Source: Cohaesibacter sp.
GTDB taxonomy: Bacteria; Pseudomonadota; Alphaproteobacteria; Rhizobiales; Cohaesibacteraceae
Length of the DNA: 64,000 nt
Reading direction: 5' to 3'
Assembly: GCA_025800145.1 (NCBI GenBank)
Contig: JAOXSH010000130.1
Coordinates: forward strand, 21,807 to 85,806
Below the pieces are notes generated by a model. The model made no database searches. It was not told the DNA's origin and saw only the letters and a list, made by a program, of their open reading frames with translations. How positions within the stretch are numbered: the first letter of the stretch is position 1; the number at the start of each line of letters is the position of its first letter. Positions 45,712-57,260 of the stretch are shown here, piece by piece. A program made the position numbers and the translations under genes.

Positions 45712-47697
45712 TTACGCTGTGCTTGCGGCTTGTTTGGCCCGGCCTTTGCGGGCTGGTGCTCCAACACGCAATCGCCGGTCTGCAAGAGAAAAACAGGCCC
45801 CAAAGAACATGACAAGCGAACCAAGCCAAATGAATGTTACCCAGGGTTTGTAATAGATGCGCACTGCCATGGCCCCATTATCCTGTTTATCGCCCAAGGA
45901 CATATAAAGCTGACTGACGCCCCACATGGTGTAAATATCTGTCTCTGTGGTTGGCATACCACGTGTGTTATAGACCCGTTTGACGGGGCGCAATGTGGTT
46001 ACACTTGCTCCGTCTTGCATGACAGTGAATGTCCCTTCCACATCAGAATAATTGTGTTCCGAGCTTTCCTTTAAACCTTCAAAGGTAAAGGTATAACCGG
46101 CAATTGTGCGACTGTCTCCAACCTTCATAATCGAGATATCTTCGACCTGATAGGAAGAAGCAATAACGATGCCAATGACCGTCATACCAACGCCAAGATG
46201 ACCAAGAGCACTACCCCAGACAGATTTGGGCAAGCCTTTTAGGCGAGAGAGAGATTTGGCGAGAGGGTTTTTGAAAAATCCAACACGCAATTGGATTTCT
46301 GCAAATGAGCCAATCACCACCCAAGCGCCGATACCGATACCGAGCGGTGCCAAGGCCGGACCGCCTTCAACAAACCCATAGACCATGAGAATGACCAGAA
46401 TGGATATTCCAAGCGCCATCCACAATCGTTGCATGGCAGCACCAAGATCGCCGCGTTTCCATGCCAGCAAAGGCCCAAATGGCACTGCGATGAGCAATGG
46501 AATCATCATTGGCCCGAAGGTGAGATTGAAGAAAGGCGCGCCAACCGAGATTTTTGCACCTGTTGTTGCTTCCAGCGCAAGAGGATAGAGAGTACCAACC
46601 AAGACGGCGGCTGTTGCGGCTGAGAGGAACAGATTGTTCAGCACAAGCGAGCCTTCGCGAGAGATGGGCGAGAAAACGCCCCCTTGCCGCAAAAGAGAGG
46701 CACGCCATGCAAAGAGTGCCAGCCCCCCACCAATGAAGGCAACGAGCAGAACAAGGATGAACAAACCACGCCCCGGATCTGTTGCAAAGGCATGGACGGA
46801 AGTCAACACGCCTGAGCGAACAAGGAACGTCCCCAGAAGAGAGAGCGAGAATGTCAGAATTGACAGCAAAATTGTCCAGACTTTCAACGCGCCACGCTTT
46901 TCCATCACAACGGCGGAATGCAGCAAGGCCGTGCCACATAACCAAGGCATGAAGGAGGCATTTTCAACCGGATCCCAGAACCAATATCCGCCCCAGCCAA
47001 GCTCATAATAGGCCCAGTAAGAGCCCATTGCGATACCAAGGGTCAAAAAGCCCCATGCTGTCAGCACCCAGGGACGGACCCAGCGTGCCCAAGCAGCATC
47101 AATGCGGCCTTCCAAAAGAGCGGCGATGGAAAAGGCGAAAGAAATCGAGAAGCCGACATATCCCAAATAGAGCAGTGGTGGGTGAATGGCCAATCCCACA
47201 TCTTGCAAGATTGGGTTCAAATCACGCCCTTCAATGGGAGCATTTGCAATGCGATGAAACGGATTAGATGTGACCAATACGAACAGCAGGAAGGCCGCCG
47301 TAATCCAGCCTTGCACGCCCAAGGTATTGGCTTTTAATTTTGGTGGTAGATTGCGACCAAACGCACCAACCAGTGCACCAAAAATCACCAGAATAAAGAC
47401 CCAGAGCAGCATGGAGCCCTCATGATTGCCCCATACTGATGTGTATTTGTACAAAAGAGGTTGGGTTGAATGGCTGTTTTCCCAGACATTTTGAACCGAG
47501 AAATCCGAGGTGACATAAGCATGTGTCAGAGCGGCAAAGGACAGCCCGACGAATAAAAACTGTGTCACAGCAATGGGGCTTGCCACAGACATCATGCGAT
47601 TGTCTGCAATTTGTGCACCCCAAATTGGGATGACAGATTGCACAAGAGACAGGGCAAACGCCAAAATTAGCATATAATGGCCAAGCTCGATGATCAT
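45712..47697 (-). CDS. ccmF: Heme lyase CcmF
   Basis: WGGYWFWDPVENASFMPWL tryptophan-rich motif, many TM segments. Confidence 0.96.
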   Translation of the reverse strand: MIIELGHYMLILAFALSLVQSVIPIWGAQIADNRMMSVASPIAVTQFLFVGLSFAALTHAYVTSDFSVQNVWENSHSTQPLLYKYTSVWGNHEGSMLLWVFILVIFGALVGAFGRNLPPKLKANTLGVQGWITAAFLLFVLVTSNPFHRIANAPIEGRDLNPILQDVGLAIHPPLLYLGYVGFSISFAFSIAALLEGRIDAAWARWVRPWVLTAWGFLTLGIAMGSYWAYYELGWGGYWFWDPVENASFMPWLCGTALLHSAVVMEKRGALKVWTILLSILTFSLSLLGTFLVRSGVLTSVHAFATDPGRGLFILVLLVAFIGGGLALFAWRASLLRQGGVFSPISREGSLVLNNLFLSAATAAVLVGTLYPLALEATTGAKISVGAPFFNLTFGPMMIPLLIAVPFGPLLAWKRGDLGAAMQRLWMALGISILVILMVYGFVEGGPALAPLGIGIGAWVVIGSFAEIQLRVGFFKNPLAKSLSRLKGLPKSVWGSALGHLGVGMTVIGIVIASSYQVEDISIMKVGDSRTIAGYTFTFEGLKESSEHNYSDVEGTFTVMQDGASVTTLRPVKRVYNTRGMPTTETDIYTMWGVSQLYMSLGDKQDNGAMAVRIYYKPWVTFIWLGSLVMFFGACFSLADRRLRVGAPARKGRAKQAASTA

Positions 47698-47807
47698 TTG
47701 GTTACTCCTATCAATTGCACGCTGTTTTGCAATTGAATAACTGGTCTGTGGCGCCCGGCTGGTCCTGGCCTGAATACGCCTGATGTCATTTTGCGAAAAG
47801 CAAAATC

Positions 47808-48263
47808 CTAATTCACCTTGGCCTTGGCCTCATCCCCTTGCCAATGACCCTGATCTTTCAAAGCATCGGCCACTTCTTTGGGCATATAGGTCTCATCATG
47901 CTTTGCCAGCACAGTATCCGCATCAAAGGCCCCATTTGTGTTCATCACGCCTTCGGTAACAACGCCCTGCCCTTCCCGAAACAAATCCGGCAAGATGCCG
48001 TTATAGGCGACGGTGACATCTGCCCCGCCATCGGTCACGACAAAGGACACCTTTGTGCCTTGCCCACGAAGGATAGAGCCGTCTTTTACAAGCCCACCCA
48101 ATCGGATGCGTTGCCCGGGTTTTACGCTGTTGGCAGCAATGTCAGAGGGTGAATTGAAAAAGACAATCTGATCCTGCAAGGCAAACAAAATCAACCCAAC
48201 AGCTGCGAAGAGAACAACTCCTGCCGCACCGATCATGGTCATCCGACGCTGCTTTCTTGTCAT
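47808..48263 (-). CDS. ccmE: Heme chaperone CcmE
   Basis: TM anchor, [22 protein letters not shown] heme-binding motif. Confidence 0.95.
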   Translation of the reverse strand: MTRKQRRMTMIGAAGVVLFAAVGLILFALQDQIVFFNSPSDIAANSVKPGQRIRLGGLVKDGSILRGQGTKVSFVVTDGGADVTVAYNGILPDLFREGQGVVTEGVMNTNGAFDADTVLAKHDETYMPKEVADALKDQGHWQGDEAKAKVN

Positions 48264-48316
48264 GCGCTTGATCCTTTTCTCTCAAATCTGTATCGGTCTC
48301 AATGAATGACAATTCA

Positions 48317-49495
48317 TCACTGATTTGCAGACAGGCCCAGAGATCTGGCTGCTGCTTTTATTTTCTCCATGCCCTCAACATCAGAGCCCAATGCCTGCAA
48401 TGCTTTTTGGACCGTTTTTGCGGCTTTATCAGGTCGCTTGAGCACCAGTTCGGCCCTGATGAGCTGCACCCATTGTTCTGCTGTGCCGCCATCAGTTTCA
48501 AGGCGCTCTGACAAACTGGAGACCATTGTCTCAATCATTGCCTGTCGATCGTTCGCATCCATTTGCGCAGCATTGTCAATGTCTTCCTGGGTTGGCCCCT
48601 TTGTTAGGGGTACCTCTTGTTGCGTGGTCTGAGACGCTTGAGGCGCATCTGCTCTTTTCTTTTCAAGGGCTGCAATCTGGTTTTTGGCAAAAGGTACCCA
48701 TGCCGAATCTGGTTTGGAATCTGCGATCAAGCCCTGCCAAGCTTCAATTGCCTGAGCTATCTTATCCTGTTGGCCCAAAGCGATGGCGAGGAAAAAGCGC
48801 GGTTTTGGGGCGATATGGTCCAGTTTATTGGCTTGAAGGAACAAGTCGATTGCCTTTTGAGAGACAACACCGCCTTCGCTTACCACCATTGCTTCTCCAA
48901 GATCAGAGAGATTTTGAGCACTTTCGCCTTCCAGACGCACCACATTGTTGTATGCGCGAATGGCATCATCAGGACGCCGCATGGTCAGATAAATCGGTGC
49001 GATCAATTTCCAGCCTCGCAAATCATCTGGGTTGGCTTTCAAGACGCGCTCGACAGATGCAACCCGTTCTATCAGGGTTTGTTGTTCTGGATCTTTTGTC
49101 AGGCGTTGCGCCAAAGGTTGAGCAGATAGATCTGGCTTGCCCATATGATAATAGAGACTGCCACCGACAATTGGCACAATCAGCAAGGCCAAAAGACTGG
49201 AAATTTTAATGGCCCCTGCATTGGACGATGCTGCCGTTTTTTCTGCCTCCAGAGCGTCCTGAGTATAGATTAGACGTCTGGCGACTTCTGCGCGTGCGGC
49301 ATCCGCTTCGCTTGCCGCAATCTGGCCGCGCTCTACATCGGCTTCAATTTCCTGAAGCTGGGACTTATAGACGGTTAGGTCATAAGCATCAGCGCTATCG
49401 AGTTTCTTTTTCTTACGAGAGAGGGGGTATAAAACCACCATTATCGCAAGAGCTGTGAGCAGGCCTGCAAAAATCCAAAACATACTGGTCCACAT
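48317..49495 (-). CDS. ccmI: CcmI/CycH, cytochrome c biogenesis TPR protein
   Basis: N-terminal TMs, TPR-like repeats, position at head of ccmIEFH. Confidence 0.9.
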   Translation of the reverse strand: MWTSMFWIFAGLLTALAIMVVLYPLSRKKKKLDSADAYDLTVYKSQLQEIEADVERGQIAASEADAARAEVARRLIYTQDALEAEKTAASSNAGAIKISSLLALLIVPIVGGSLYYHMGKPDLSAQPLAQRLTKDPEQQTLIERVASVERVLKANPDDLRGWKLIAPIYLTMRRPDDAIRAYNNVVRLEGESAQNLSDLGEAMVVSEGGVVSQKAIDLFLQANKLDHIAPKPRFFLAIALGQQDKIAQAIEAWQGLIADSKPDSAWVPFAKNQIAALEKKRADAPQASQTTQQEVPLTKGPTQEDIDNAAQMDANDRQAMIETMVSSLSERLETDGGTAEQWVQLIRAELVLKRPDKAAKTVQKALQALGSDVEGMEKIKAAARSLGLSANQ

Positions 49496-49787
49496 TCTGA
49501 CTGGTTCAGGTCAAATTTTTCACTTTTGACTGGAATGTCAAATTAACTCATGTTCATCTGCATAAAGATGCGTTTGATCAATTTTGCGCAAATCTTACAA
49601 ACTTTTAATGTTTGGCGCTTTTGCCTGATTGGAAATGCTCATCTGCTTTGGATATGGAGACCATATAATGGATATCAGCCTTGAGACTTTTCCTGCTCGG
49701 GCCGTTATTTATGCAAAGGAAATCGGACCCTATGGAGAGAAAGCAAAAACAGCCTGGAACCGGCTGTGGGGATGGTCTTTTGAACTT

Positions 49788-49825
49788 AATACCAACGAGT
49801 AGAAATAATGACTTATATGACCGGC
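49788..49825 (+). repeat. Family A repeat copy, agtagaaataatgac variant
   Basis: aataccaacgagtagaaataatgacttatatgaccgg; combines the start-of-window variant and the catatgaccgg variant. Confidence 0.75.
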
Positions 49826-50014
49826 TTTTCTGGCAAGACGCTTTTGCTGCCATGGTCTGGTTGACCACAAAGCAAGAGCGACGCAGTCCAGAAAGCCCAG
49901 AAAACCGGCCTTAGATACCTTTAAATGGCTCACTGATCTGCGTTGTCTTTCTAGAGCAAAACGTAGCCAAACAGATTTCTTCAAATTGACGCGGGTAGTT
50001 AAATCATTGAAAAG

Positions 50015-50093
<79 letters not shown>

Positions 50094-50168
50094 TCACCAT
50101 GCGCAAATGCGCCAAACATCAAAGACACACCACTTTGCTTGTCGGCAGAAGCTTTTCAAGAAATTGTC

Positions 50169-50252
<84 letters not shown>

Positions 50253-50406
50253 TCATTGAAGTGTCATCTTTATAGAAGCATTTTTTTGAAATGCCAGACG
50301 AAAATAAGCTTTTCCCCTCTTTTTGTTTTTCGAAAAATAAAAAGCAAAAAGAAGAGGAGCCAATCAATCGCCTCCCCTTTTACAAACCGAGTTTCATTCA
50401 GCTCAA

Positions 50407-50886
50407 TCAGCCACGCTCGCGCATGAGACGGGCCTTGTCGCGCTGCCAATCGCGCTTTTTGGCGTCCTGGCGTTTGTCATAAGCCTTTTTACCCCGACAG
50501 ACCGCAATCGCCAACTTGGCAATGCCTTTGTCATTGAAATACATTTTGAGCGGAACAATGGTCATGCCATCGCGCTGAACGGCATTGACCATTTTGTGGA
50601 TCTCGCGCTTATGCAAAAGCAATTTGCGCGGGCGTCGCGGATTATGATTGAAGCGATTGCCTTGCACATATTCCTCAATATGGGAATTGATCAAAACAAT
50701 TTCACCATTCTCTTCTGAGGCATAAGACTCTGCAATATTGGCTTTGCCTGTGCGCAGGCTTTTGACCTCGGTGCCGGTCAATTGCAAACCAGCCTCGATC
50801 ACTTCACCAATCTCGTAATTATGTCTTGCCTTCCGATTTTCCGCGACGACACGGTTATTCGGATCCTGTTTCTTTTTCTTAGCCAT
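50407..50886 (-). CDS. smpB: SsrA-binding protein
   Basis: [37 protein letters not shown]. Confidence 0.96.
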   Translation of the reverse strand: MAKKKKQDPNNRVVAENRKARHNYEIGEVIEAGLQLTGTEVKSLRTGKANIAESYASEENGEIVLINSHIEEYVQGNRFNHNPRRPRKLLLHKREIHKMVNAVQRDGMTIVPLKMYFNDKGIAKLAIAVCRGKKAYDKRQDAKKRDWQRDKARLMRERG

Positions 50887-50904
50887 AGGCCACAAATAGG
50901 ACGA

Positions 50905-51780
50905 TTAGAGCAGACCTGCAAGCTTCATTGCAGCTTCAATCTCGGCTTTCACCGGATCTGTCGCCTCCATCATCGGCAAACGGATCTCATTTTGCAGCTT
51001 TCCAAGCAAAGACAGAGCATATTTCGCACCAGCTGGCGAAGGCTCAAGGAACATGGCACGATGCAAGGGAGACAGGAGATCATGCAATTCAAGCGCCTGA
51101 TCCCAATTGCCCTGTGCACAAGCCGCCTGAAAACGCGAACACAAATTGGGTGCCACATTGGCCGTAACCGAAATACAGCCATGCCCCCCTTGTGCATTAT
51201 AGCCAAGAGCGGTGCCATCTTCACCAGAGAGCTGAATAAAATCCGCGCCCATAGCAAGCCGCTGCTGGGTGACCCGCACCAAATCTGCCGTTGCATCCTT
51301 AACACCAACAATCGTGTCAAAATCCTTATAAAGACGCGCCATGGTCTCCACGCTCATGTCAATCACAGAGCGCGGCGGAATGTTATAAATCACAATCGGA
51401 ATAGAAACAGCTTGCGCAATCGCCTTGAAATGCTGGTAAAGCCCTTCTTGACTTGGTTTGTTATAATAGGGCGTGACAACCAGAACACCATCAGCGCCAG
51501 CTTTCTGCGCATGTTGGGCCAAATCAATCGCTTCCAGAGTATTATTGGATCCTGCCCCAGCCAAAACTGGTGCCCGTTTATCAGAGACAGCAATACAGGC
51601 TTCCACGACCTTTTTATGTTCGTCATGGCTCAAAGTTGGGGATTCCCCTGTCGTCCCAACAGGGACAAGAACATTCGTGCCTTCCTTGATTTGCCAATCA
51701 ACAAACGACTCAAAGGCTGCATAATCCACAGCTCCATCGCAAAATGGCGTCACAAGTGCAGTACAGGACCCTTTGAACAT
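50905..51780 (-). CDS. dapA: 4-hydroxy-tetrahydrodipicolinate synthase
   Basis: [37 protein letters not shown]. Confidence 0.96.
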   Translation of the reverse strand: MFKGSCTALVTPFCDGAVDYAAFESFVDWQIKEGTNVLVPVGTTGESPTLSHDEHKKVVEACIAVSDKRAPVLAGAGSNNTLEAIDLAQHAQKAGADGVLVVTPYYNKPSQEGLYQHFKAIAQAVSIPIVIYNIPPRSVIDMSVETMARLYKDFDTIVGVKDATADLVRVTQQRLAMGADFIQLSGEDGTALGYNAQGGHGCISVTANVAPNLCSRFQAACAQGNWDQALELHDLLSPLHRAMFLEPSPAGAKYALSLLGKLQNEIRLPMMEATDPVKAEIEAAMKLAGLL

Positions 51781-51838
51781 GCCCGTTTTCCTTCATCACT
51801 GGGCCGTATCATCACTATAATCAGCCCTAAATTTCAGC

Positions 51839-51893
51839 ATTTTGCCGAAAAATTATAACAAAATGTCAAATTACCTTATTATTTCGGCAAAAT
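51839..51893. promoter_or_regulatory. Inverted repeat ATTTTGCCGAAA/TTTCGGCAAAAT in the divergent dapA-slt intergenic region
   Basis: Perfect 12-bp arms separated by 31 bp of AT-rich sequence. Confidence 0.5.
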
Positions 51894-52042
51894 GACGGTA
51901 TCATGGCGACATAACACCATATTCGACCTAAAGATGCAAGAACACCAAACAGCGCAAAAACGCTAAGGCTATATTCACCATAATTATGCAAGCTTCATGG
52001 TCTAAGTCGCTAAAGCATCCATAATCAACATTATTAGCTGAT

Positions 52043-54316
52043 ATGAAAAAGTCTCTTAACACCCTTGCCCATGCATCCGTGTTCCCTATTTTGATGGTCG
52101 GTCTTCTGGCACCAGCTCTGACTGCAACTTCAGCAATCGCACAAACCATGCCATTGCCAAAGCCACGCCCGGCTCCCGCTGTCAGCTACACGCAAACAGC
52201 CCCCATTGGCAAGAACACAATTGGCACTGTCATTCATGCGGCCAACAACGCATCAGACTTTTTCCCGCAAAACCTGACCATTTTGCCAAGGACAAAACCC
52301 GGCCTTGCCCCCCTGCCAAACGCCAGCACCGGCGCCGGCACCATAGCGGCAAAACCGGCAGCAATCCCTGTGCCCGTCAACGCAACTTTGCCCAAAGTGG
52401 CCAGCACCAACAATGACATTGCCCCGCAAAGAGGCAGTTTAAAACAGGCCTTGGATGCCTTATCGCGCAAAAAATCAAAAACAGCTCTGGCCATTCACAA
52501 AGGCATGAAGCGCTCGCTTGATCGGGTGATTCTCACCTATATTCTGGCCATTGGAGGCTATCGAGATTTAAGCGCCGCCGAGATTAAGGCTTTTTATGAT
52601 CGGAAACGCCAATGGCCCAGCCGCTCTCTCATTGCAAAACGCATTGAAGAAGCCGTTTCCCGTCAAACATCCTCTGCCCCTTCCTTGGCGCGCGCCTTTG
52701 GCAAAAGCATTCCCAAATCCACAAGTGCAGGCATTGAGGTTGCCATCGCCCATGCCAAAAGTGGCAACAAGAAACAAGCAGCCCGCATCATTGCTCCCAT
52801 TTGGCGCTCCAACAAGCTGTCCGCAACATTGGAAAAACGCATCCTTTCCAATCTTGGCTCTGTCCTGACACGCGCTGATCACAAAGCCCGCGCCGATTAT
52901 TTGCTCTATCGCGAACGCGCCAATGGGGCTGTGCGTCTGAAACGCTATTTGACAAAAGGACAAGCGGCCCTGGTCGATGCACGCATTGCCGTCATTCGCC
53001 GCAGCAAAACTGCCAAATCAAAATTAAATGCGGTCCCAGCATCCTTGCGCAAAGATCCGGGCTATATCTTTTCCAAAATTCAATATTTGCGCAGAACCGG
53101 GCAAGAAAATGCCGCAGCCAATCTGATGCTAAAAGCCCCGCGCACTGTCTCCAAATTGGTCAATCACCGCGAATGGTGGATAGAGCGTCGCCTGCTATCA
53201 CGCATCATGCTCAACAAGGGGCAAGCCAAAACCGCCTATAGCATAGCAGCCAACCACACAGCCCAACGCGCCAAAGATGTATCAGAGGCGGAATTTCACG
53301 CCGGTTTCTTTGCCCTTCGCTATGTAAAAAATCCCAAAACAGCCGCCATTCATTTTGAACGAAGCTGGCAAAAAGCAAGTAGAAAACGCGACAAATCCCG
53401 CGGTCTCTATTGGCAAGGAAGAGCATGGGAAGCCGTGGGCAATCGAGCCAATGCTATAAAATTCTATAAAGCCGCCGCCAATCCAACCGTCTATTATGGA
53501 CAATTGGCAATGGAAGAATTGGGTCAGAAAACCTTGCGCCTGACCAATCCGGCTCCAGCAACCGCCCAACAAAAAACAACTTTCAATGGCCGCGAACTGG
53601 TCCAAGCCGTCAAACGACTAAAACAAGTCGGCCATGCCAAACGCGCCGGACCGATTTTGCGCCATCTTGCGCGCACCTTGCCCAATGCCTCCGAAGTAGC
53701 CCTCGCCCACCAATTGGCACAAAGCTACAGTTTGCATCAAAATGCTGTACAGATCGGCCAAATTGCCCTGTCTCGCGGAATGCCAGCCGACAAACTGGCT
53801 TTCCCGCTGAATGTGATCCCGCGCTCAGCCAAAACCAATGGCGTTGATATTGCACTGATTTATGCGCTGGCAAAACAGGAAAGCGTCTTCAACATTGCCG
53901 CTGTCTCCCATGCCAATGCCCGCGGATTTATGCAAATGCTACCGGCAACCGCCAAGCGAACCGCCAAAAAAATGGGCGTCAAATTTTCAAAAGCCAGAAT
54001 GACCACCGATGCCAAATATATCATCAATCTGGGCAGCTATCATCTCAAAGGCCTGCTGGAGCGCTTCAACGGCTCCTATATCATGACCTTTGCCGCTTAC
54101 AATGCAGGCGCAGGTCGCCCACCTCAATGGGTCAAGCGCTTTGGCGATCCGCGCTCGCGCCGCATCAATACAATCGACTGGGTGGAACGCATCCCCTTCA
54201 CCGAAACCCGCGATTATGTCAAGAAACTGACCGAAAATTTACAAATCTATGAAGCCCGCATCCATGGTCGCAAGCTTGATATCAGCAAAGATCTAAAACG
54301 TGGACACCCGGATTAA
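52043..54316 (+). CDS. slt: Soluble lytic murein transglycosylase
   Basis: ALAKQESVFNIAAVSHANARGFMQMLPATAK, AYNAGAGRPPQW. Confidence 0.93.
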   Translation: MKKSLNTLAHASVFPILMVGLLAPALTATSAIAQTMPLPKPRPAPAVSYTQTAPIGKNTIGTVIHAANNASDFFPQNLTILPRTKPGLAPLPNASTGAGTIAAKPAAIPVPVNATLPKVASTNNDIAPQRGSLKQALDALSRKKSKTALAIHKGMKRSLDRVILTYILAIGGYRDLSAAEIKAFYDRKRQWPSRSLIAKRIEEAVSRQTSSAPSLARAFGKSIPKSTSAGIEVAIAHAKSGNKKQAARIIAPIWRSNKLSATLEKRILSNLGSVLTRADHKARADYLLYRERANGAVRLKRYLTKGQAALVDARIAVIRRSKTAKSKLNAVPASLRKDPGYIFSKIQYLRRTGQENAAANLMLKAPRTVSKLVNHREWWIERRLLSRIMLNKGQAKTAYSIAANHTAQRAKDVSEAEFHAGFFALRYVKNPKTAAIHFERSWQKASRKRDKSRGLYWQGRAWEAVGNRANAIKFYKAAANPTVYYGQLAMEELGQKTLRLTNPAPATAQQKTTFNGRELVQAVKRLKQVGHAKRAGPILRHLARTLPNASEVALAHQLAQSYSLHQNAVQIGQIALSRGMPADKLAFPLNVIPRSAKTNGVDIALIYALAKQESVFNIAAVSHANARGFMQMLPATAKRTAKKMGVKFSKARMTTDAKYIINLGSYHLKGLLERFNGSYIMTFAAYNAGAGRPPQWVKRFGDPRSRRINTIDWVERIPFTETRDYVKKLTENLQIYEARIHGRKLDISKDLKRGHPD

Positions 54317-54543
54317 GATTGAACGCAAAAACTGCCATAGAAAATCCTATTCACAGACCAAGAACAAGAAGCAAGACAGACGGACTTTTCTGTGCTTGGC
54401 AGGATCAAGAAATAGCGCTAGGCTCAGGACTCATTAATTTAGCCTAGTCTCTCGCGCAATCAAAATGCCCGGCATCTCTTTAAATTGAAGAGCCTGCACG
54501 GCACAAGACATATGGATATGTCTGTCATAAGGACAAAAAGCAC

Positions 54544-55515
54544 ATGAGCCTTGAGCCTGTAGAACCCGATATGCATGGTCGGGATATCCCACAAAAAGAC
54601 ATCCCGGAAAACGACATCAACGTACAGCATTTTGAATTCACGGCCACCGATGGGATCAATCTGCGCGGGGAGATTTTCGGCGACCGCCTAAGAGATGCAT
54701 TGCCCGTCCTGTGCCTGCCCGGCCTGACGCGCAATGCCAAGGATTTCCATCCCCTTGCAGAACGTCTGGTGCGCGACCCGGACAATCCGCGCCTAGTGAT
54801 GATTCTAAACAGTCGCGGCAGAGGCACATCCGATTATGACAAAAAACCGGAAAATTACGATATCCTGACCGAAGCCAATGATGCCTTGCATGCGCTGGCA
54901 GCTGCCGGTTTGGAAGAAGCTATTTTTATTGGCACCTCGCGTGGCGGGCTATTGACCATGGCCATTGCAGCTCTGCGCCCCGGCGTCATTGCCGGAGCAG
55001 TCCTCAATGATATTGGACCAGAAATCAACGCCCAAGGCCTTGCCCGCATTAAAACCTATCTTGGCAAGGCAAAACCCGTCACAAATTGGGACGAAGCCAT
55101 CGACTATATCAAGGATGCAAATTTTGGCATGTTCCCGGCATTAAGCGAAGAGCAATGGAAAGCCTTTGCCCATATGACCTTTAAGGAAGAAGATGGCAAA
55201 CCGGCCCGCGATTTTGATATTGCCATCGTCAAATCACTGGAAACAGTCGATCTCAGCCAACCTCTTCCCAATGCATGGCCGCAATTCATGGCCATGTCTC
55301 ATGCACCGGTTCTGGTCCTGCGGGGCGAACATTCCGATATTCTAACCCGTGAAACGGCACAAGCCATGACCGAACAACACCCAGATTGCCAATGGATCGA
55401 GGTGGAGGGCCAAGGCCACGCGCCGATGTTTCTGATCGATAGCCTGAATGATCAAATCGCCGCAATTCTTGCCGAAATGGATCAAAAACATGCCCAGCAT
55501 GAAGGGCAAAAATAA
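54544..55515 (+). CDS. Alpha/beta hydrolase
   Basis: LCLPGLTRNAKDF, GTSRGGLLTM nucleophile elbow, C-terminal GHAPMF. Confidence 0.92.
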   Translation: MSLEPVEPDMHGRDIPQKDIPENDINVQHFEFTATDGINLRGEIFGDRLRDALPVLCLPGLTRNAKDFHPLAERLVRDPDNPRLVMILNSRGRGTSDYDKKPENYDILTEANDALHALAAAGLEEAIFIGTSRGGLLTMAIAALRPGVIAGAVLNDIGPEINAQGLARIKTYLGKAKPVTNWDEAIDYIKDANFGMFPALSEEQWKAFAHMTFKEEDGKPARDFDIAIVKSLETVDLSQPLPNAWPQFMAMSHAPVLVLRGEHSDILTRETAQAMTEQHPDCQWIEVEGQGHAPMFLIDSLNDQIAAILAEMDQKHAQHEGQK

Positions 55516-56215
55516 ACAGCCGACAGAACAACACAATAAAGAGGCTTTAAGACAATCAATGGACCAGATACGGACGCCATCGCCTGATTTTGACCAGAGC
55601 TTTCGGGACCAGTTTGAAAACCTGCTGCGCTGGCGCAGAGACATCCGTCACTTTGAAACAGGCCTCGTCCCTGCCGATCTTGTCCAAGCCTGCCTCAGCA
55701 TGGCCAATCTCGCGCCCTCTGTCGGCCTCAGCCAGCCATGGCGTTTTGTGGAATTGCAAGACCCAACGCGCCGCGCCCGCATCATCCAGTCTTTTGAAGA
55801 CTGCAACGCGCAAGCCTTACAAGCCTATGAAGGCGAAAAACGCCAACTTTATACCAGTTTAAAACTGGAAGGCCTGCGACAAGCCCCGGTGCAATTTGCC
55901 GTTTTTTGCGATGATGAAACGGATAAAGGCAATGGCTTGGGCAAACAATCCATGCCGGAAATGCTCAATTATTCAGTTGTCACCGCCATTTACAGCTTTT
56001 GGCTGGCCGCCCGCACCCATGGACTGGGCGTTGGCTGGGTCTCTATCCTCGATCCCCAAACCGTCAAAAATGCCTGCAATGTCCCCGATCATTGGTCTCT
56101 CATTGCCTATCTATGTGTTGGCTGGCCAGCAATCGATCCCACTTGCACGCCAGAGCTGGAACAAAGGGGATGGGAAAATCGTCAACCTCACCCGTATTTT
56201 TATAAAAAGCTTTGA
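55499..56215 (+). CDS. bluB: 5,6-dimethylbenzimidazole synthase (BluB) / nitroreductase family
   Basis: RWRRDIRHF, LAPSVGLSQPWRFV, GVGWVSILDPQ; start codon uncertain. Confidence 0.88.
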   Translation: MKGKNKQPTEQHNKEALRQSMDQIRTPSPDFDQSFRDQFENLLRWRRDIRHFETGLVPADLVQACLSMANLAPSVGLSQPWRFVELQDPTRRARIIQSFEDCNAQALQAYEGEKRQLYTSLKLEGLRQAPVQFAVFCDDETDKGNGLGKQSMPEMLNYSVVTAIYSFWLAARTHGLGVGWVSILDPQTVKNACNVPDHWSLIAYLCVGWPAIDPTCTPELEQRGWENRQPHPYFYKKL

Positions 56216-56249
56216 AAACAAACAGAGCATCCAAGCGCCCAAAGCCCTC

Positions 56250-56301
56250 AGTGCCCGTTTCAAAAGTCTCTTGATGAGACTTTTAGGCCGCATATCCGAC
56301 C
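56250..56301. repeat. Family B element truncated by a family A element
   Basis: agtgcccgtttcaaaagtctcttgatgagacttttaggccgcatatccgacc then ttataccaacggcatg. Confidence 0.82.
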
Positions 56302-56340
56302 TTATACCAACGGCATGAAAGATTACCCCATATGACCGGA
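56302..56340. repeat. Family A repeat copy
   Basis: ttataccaacggcatgaaagattaccccatatgaccgga, matches 26459-26497. Confidence 0.85.
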
Positions 56341-56552
56341 TAAACAGATAGGGATATGCCTGTTTTTTCGTATTTACAAATCTTCTAAAAATCTGCAATT
56401 TATCTGGGTTAACATATAGGCTTATTCATTATTCTCTTATTGTCATAAAGAGTTATCTCGATAGATTAATCATCACTCACAAAATAATTTGCTTGCACTC
56501 CCTTTCTAAGCCTATAAAATATTGAAAATTTTTCTAAATTTTGGAGATACCG

Positions 56553-57200
56553 TTGTTTGGACGACAAAAAGAAGAATCTGCAACAGTGGTCAATCTTCTG
56601 GCCAATCAGGTCAGACGTGATATCTCCTTTGGCGTTCTGCCACCAGACACCAAGCTAAAAATTGCAGATTTGCGTGATCGCTATGGCGGCAGTGCTCATA
56701 GCCTGAGAGAAGCCTTGCGCCTGCTCTCCAATGAAGGGCTTGTAGAAGCCTCGGCACAACGTGGTTTTCGTGTCAGCTCTGCAACACAAGATGATCAGCA
56801 AGACATCATCCGCCTGCGCCGGGAAATAGAGACCACCGGCTTGCGCTGGGCCATGGAACACGGCGACTTGCAATGGGAAGGCCGCATTATGGCCTCTCAC
56901 CATGCCTTAAAAGCCATCACAGCACAATTGCAGCAAGATCCAACGGAATTTGCTCTGGATTGGGACGAAGCCAATCGCCAGTTTCATATCTGCCTGATTG
57001 AAGCCAGTCGCTCACCACGCCTAATGGAAATTCAAAACAGCCTATTCGAACAAAGCCGCCGCTTTCGCTTGGCCGCTTTACGCGAAGATGTGCTGGATTT
57101 TGATCATACCCTGAGCTTGGTCGACAAGCTGGTCGCAGCCATTTTGGCAAAACAGCAAGAAGAGGCCGTTTCTCTCTTGCAGCAGCTCATTATTCACTAG
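56553..57200 (+). CDS. GntR-family (FCD) transcriptional regulator, TTG start
   Basis: wHTH RDRYGGSAHSLREALRLLSNEGLVEASAQRGFRV; GGAG Shine-Dalgarno 10 bp upstream of TTG. Confidence 0.88.
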   Translation: MFGRQKEESATVVNLLANQVRRDISFGVLPPDTKLKIADLRDRYGGSAHSLREALRLLSNEGLVEASAQRGFRVSSATQDDQQDIIRLRREIETTGLRWAMEHGDLQWEGRIMASHHALKAITAQLQQDPTEFALDWDEANRQFHICLIEASRSPRLMEIQNSLFEQSRRFRLAALREDVLDFDHTLSLVDKLVAAILAKQQEEAVSLLQQLIIH

Positions 57201-57260
57201 CCTGACAAACACGATCAAACATTCACCGATCAAAACAGGATCCATCCGGGGAGGATAATC

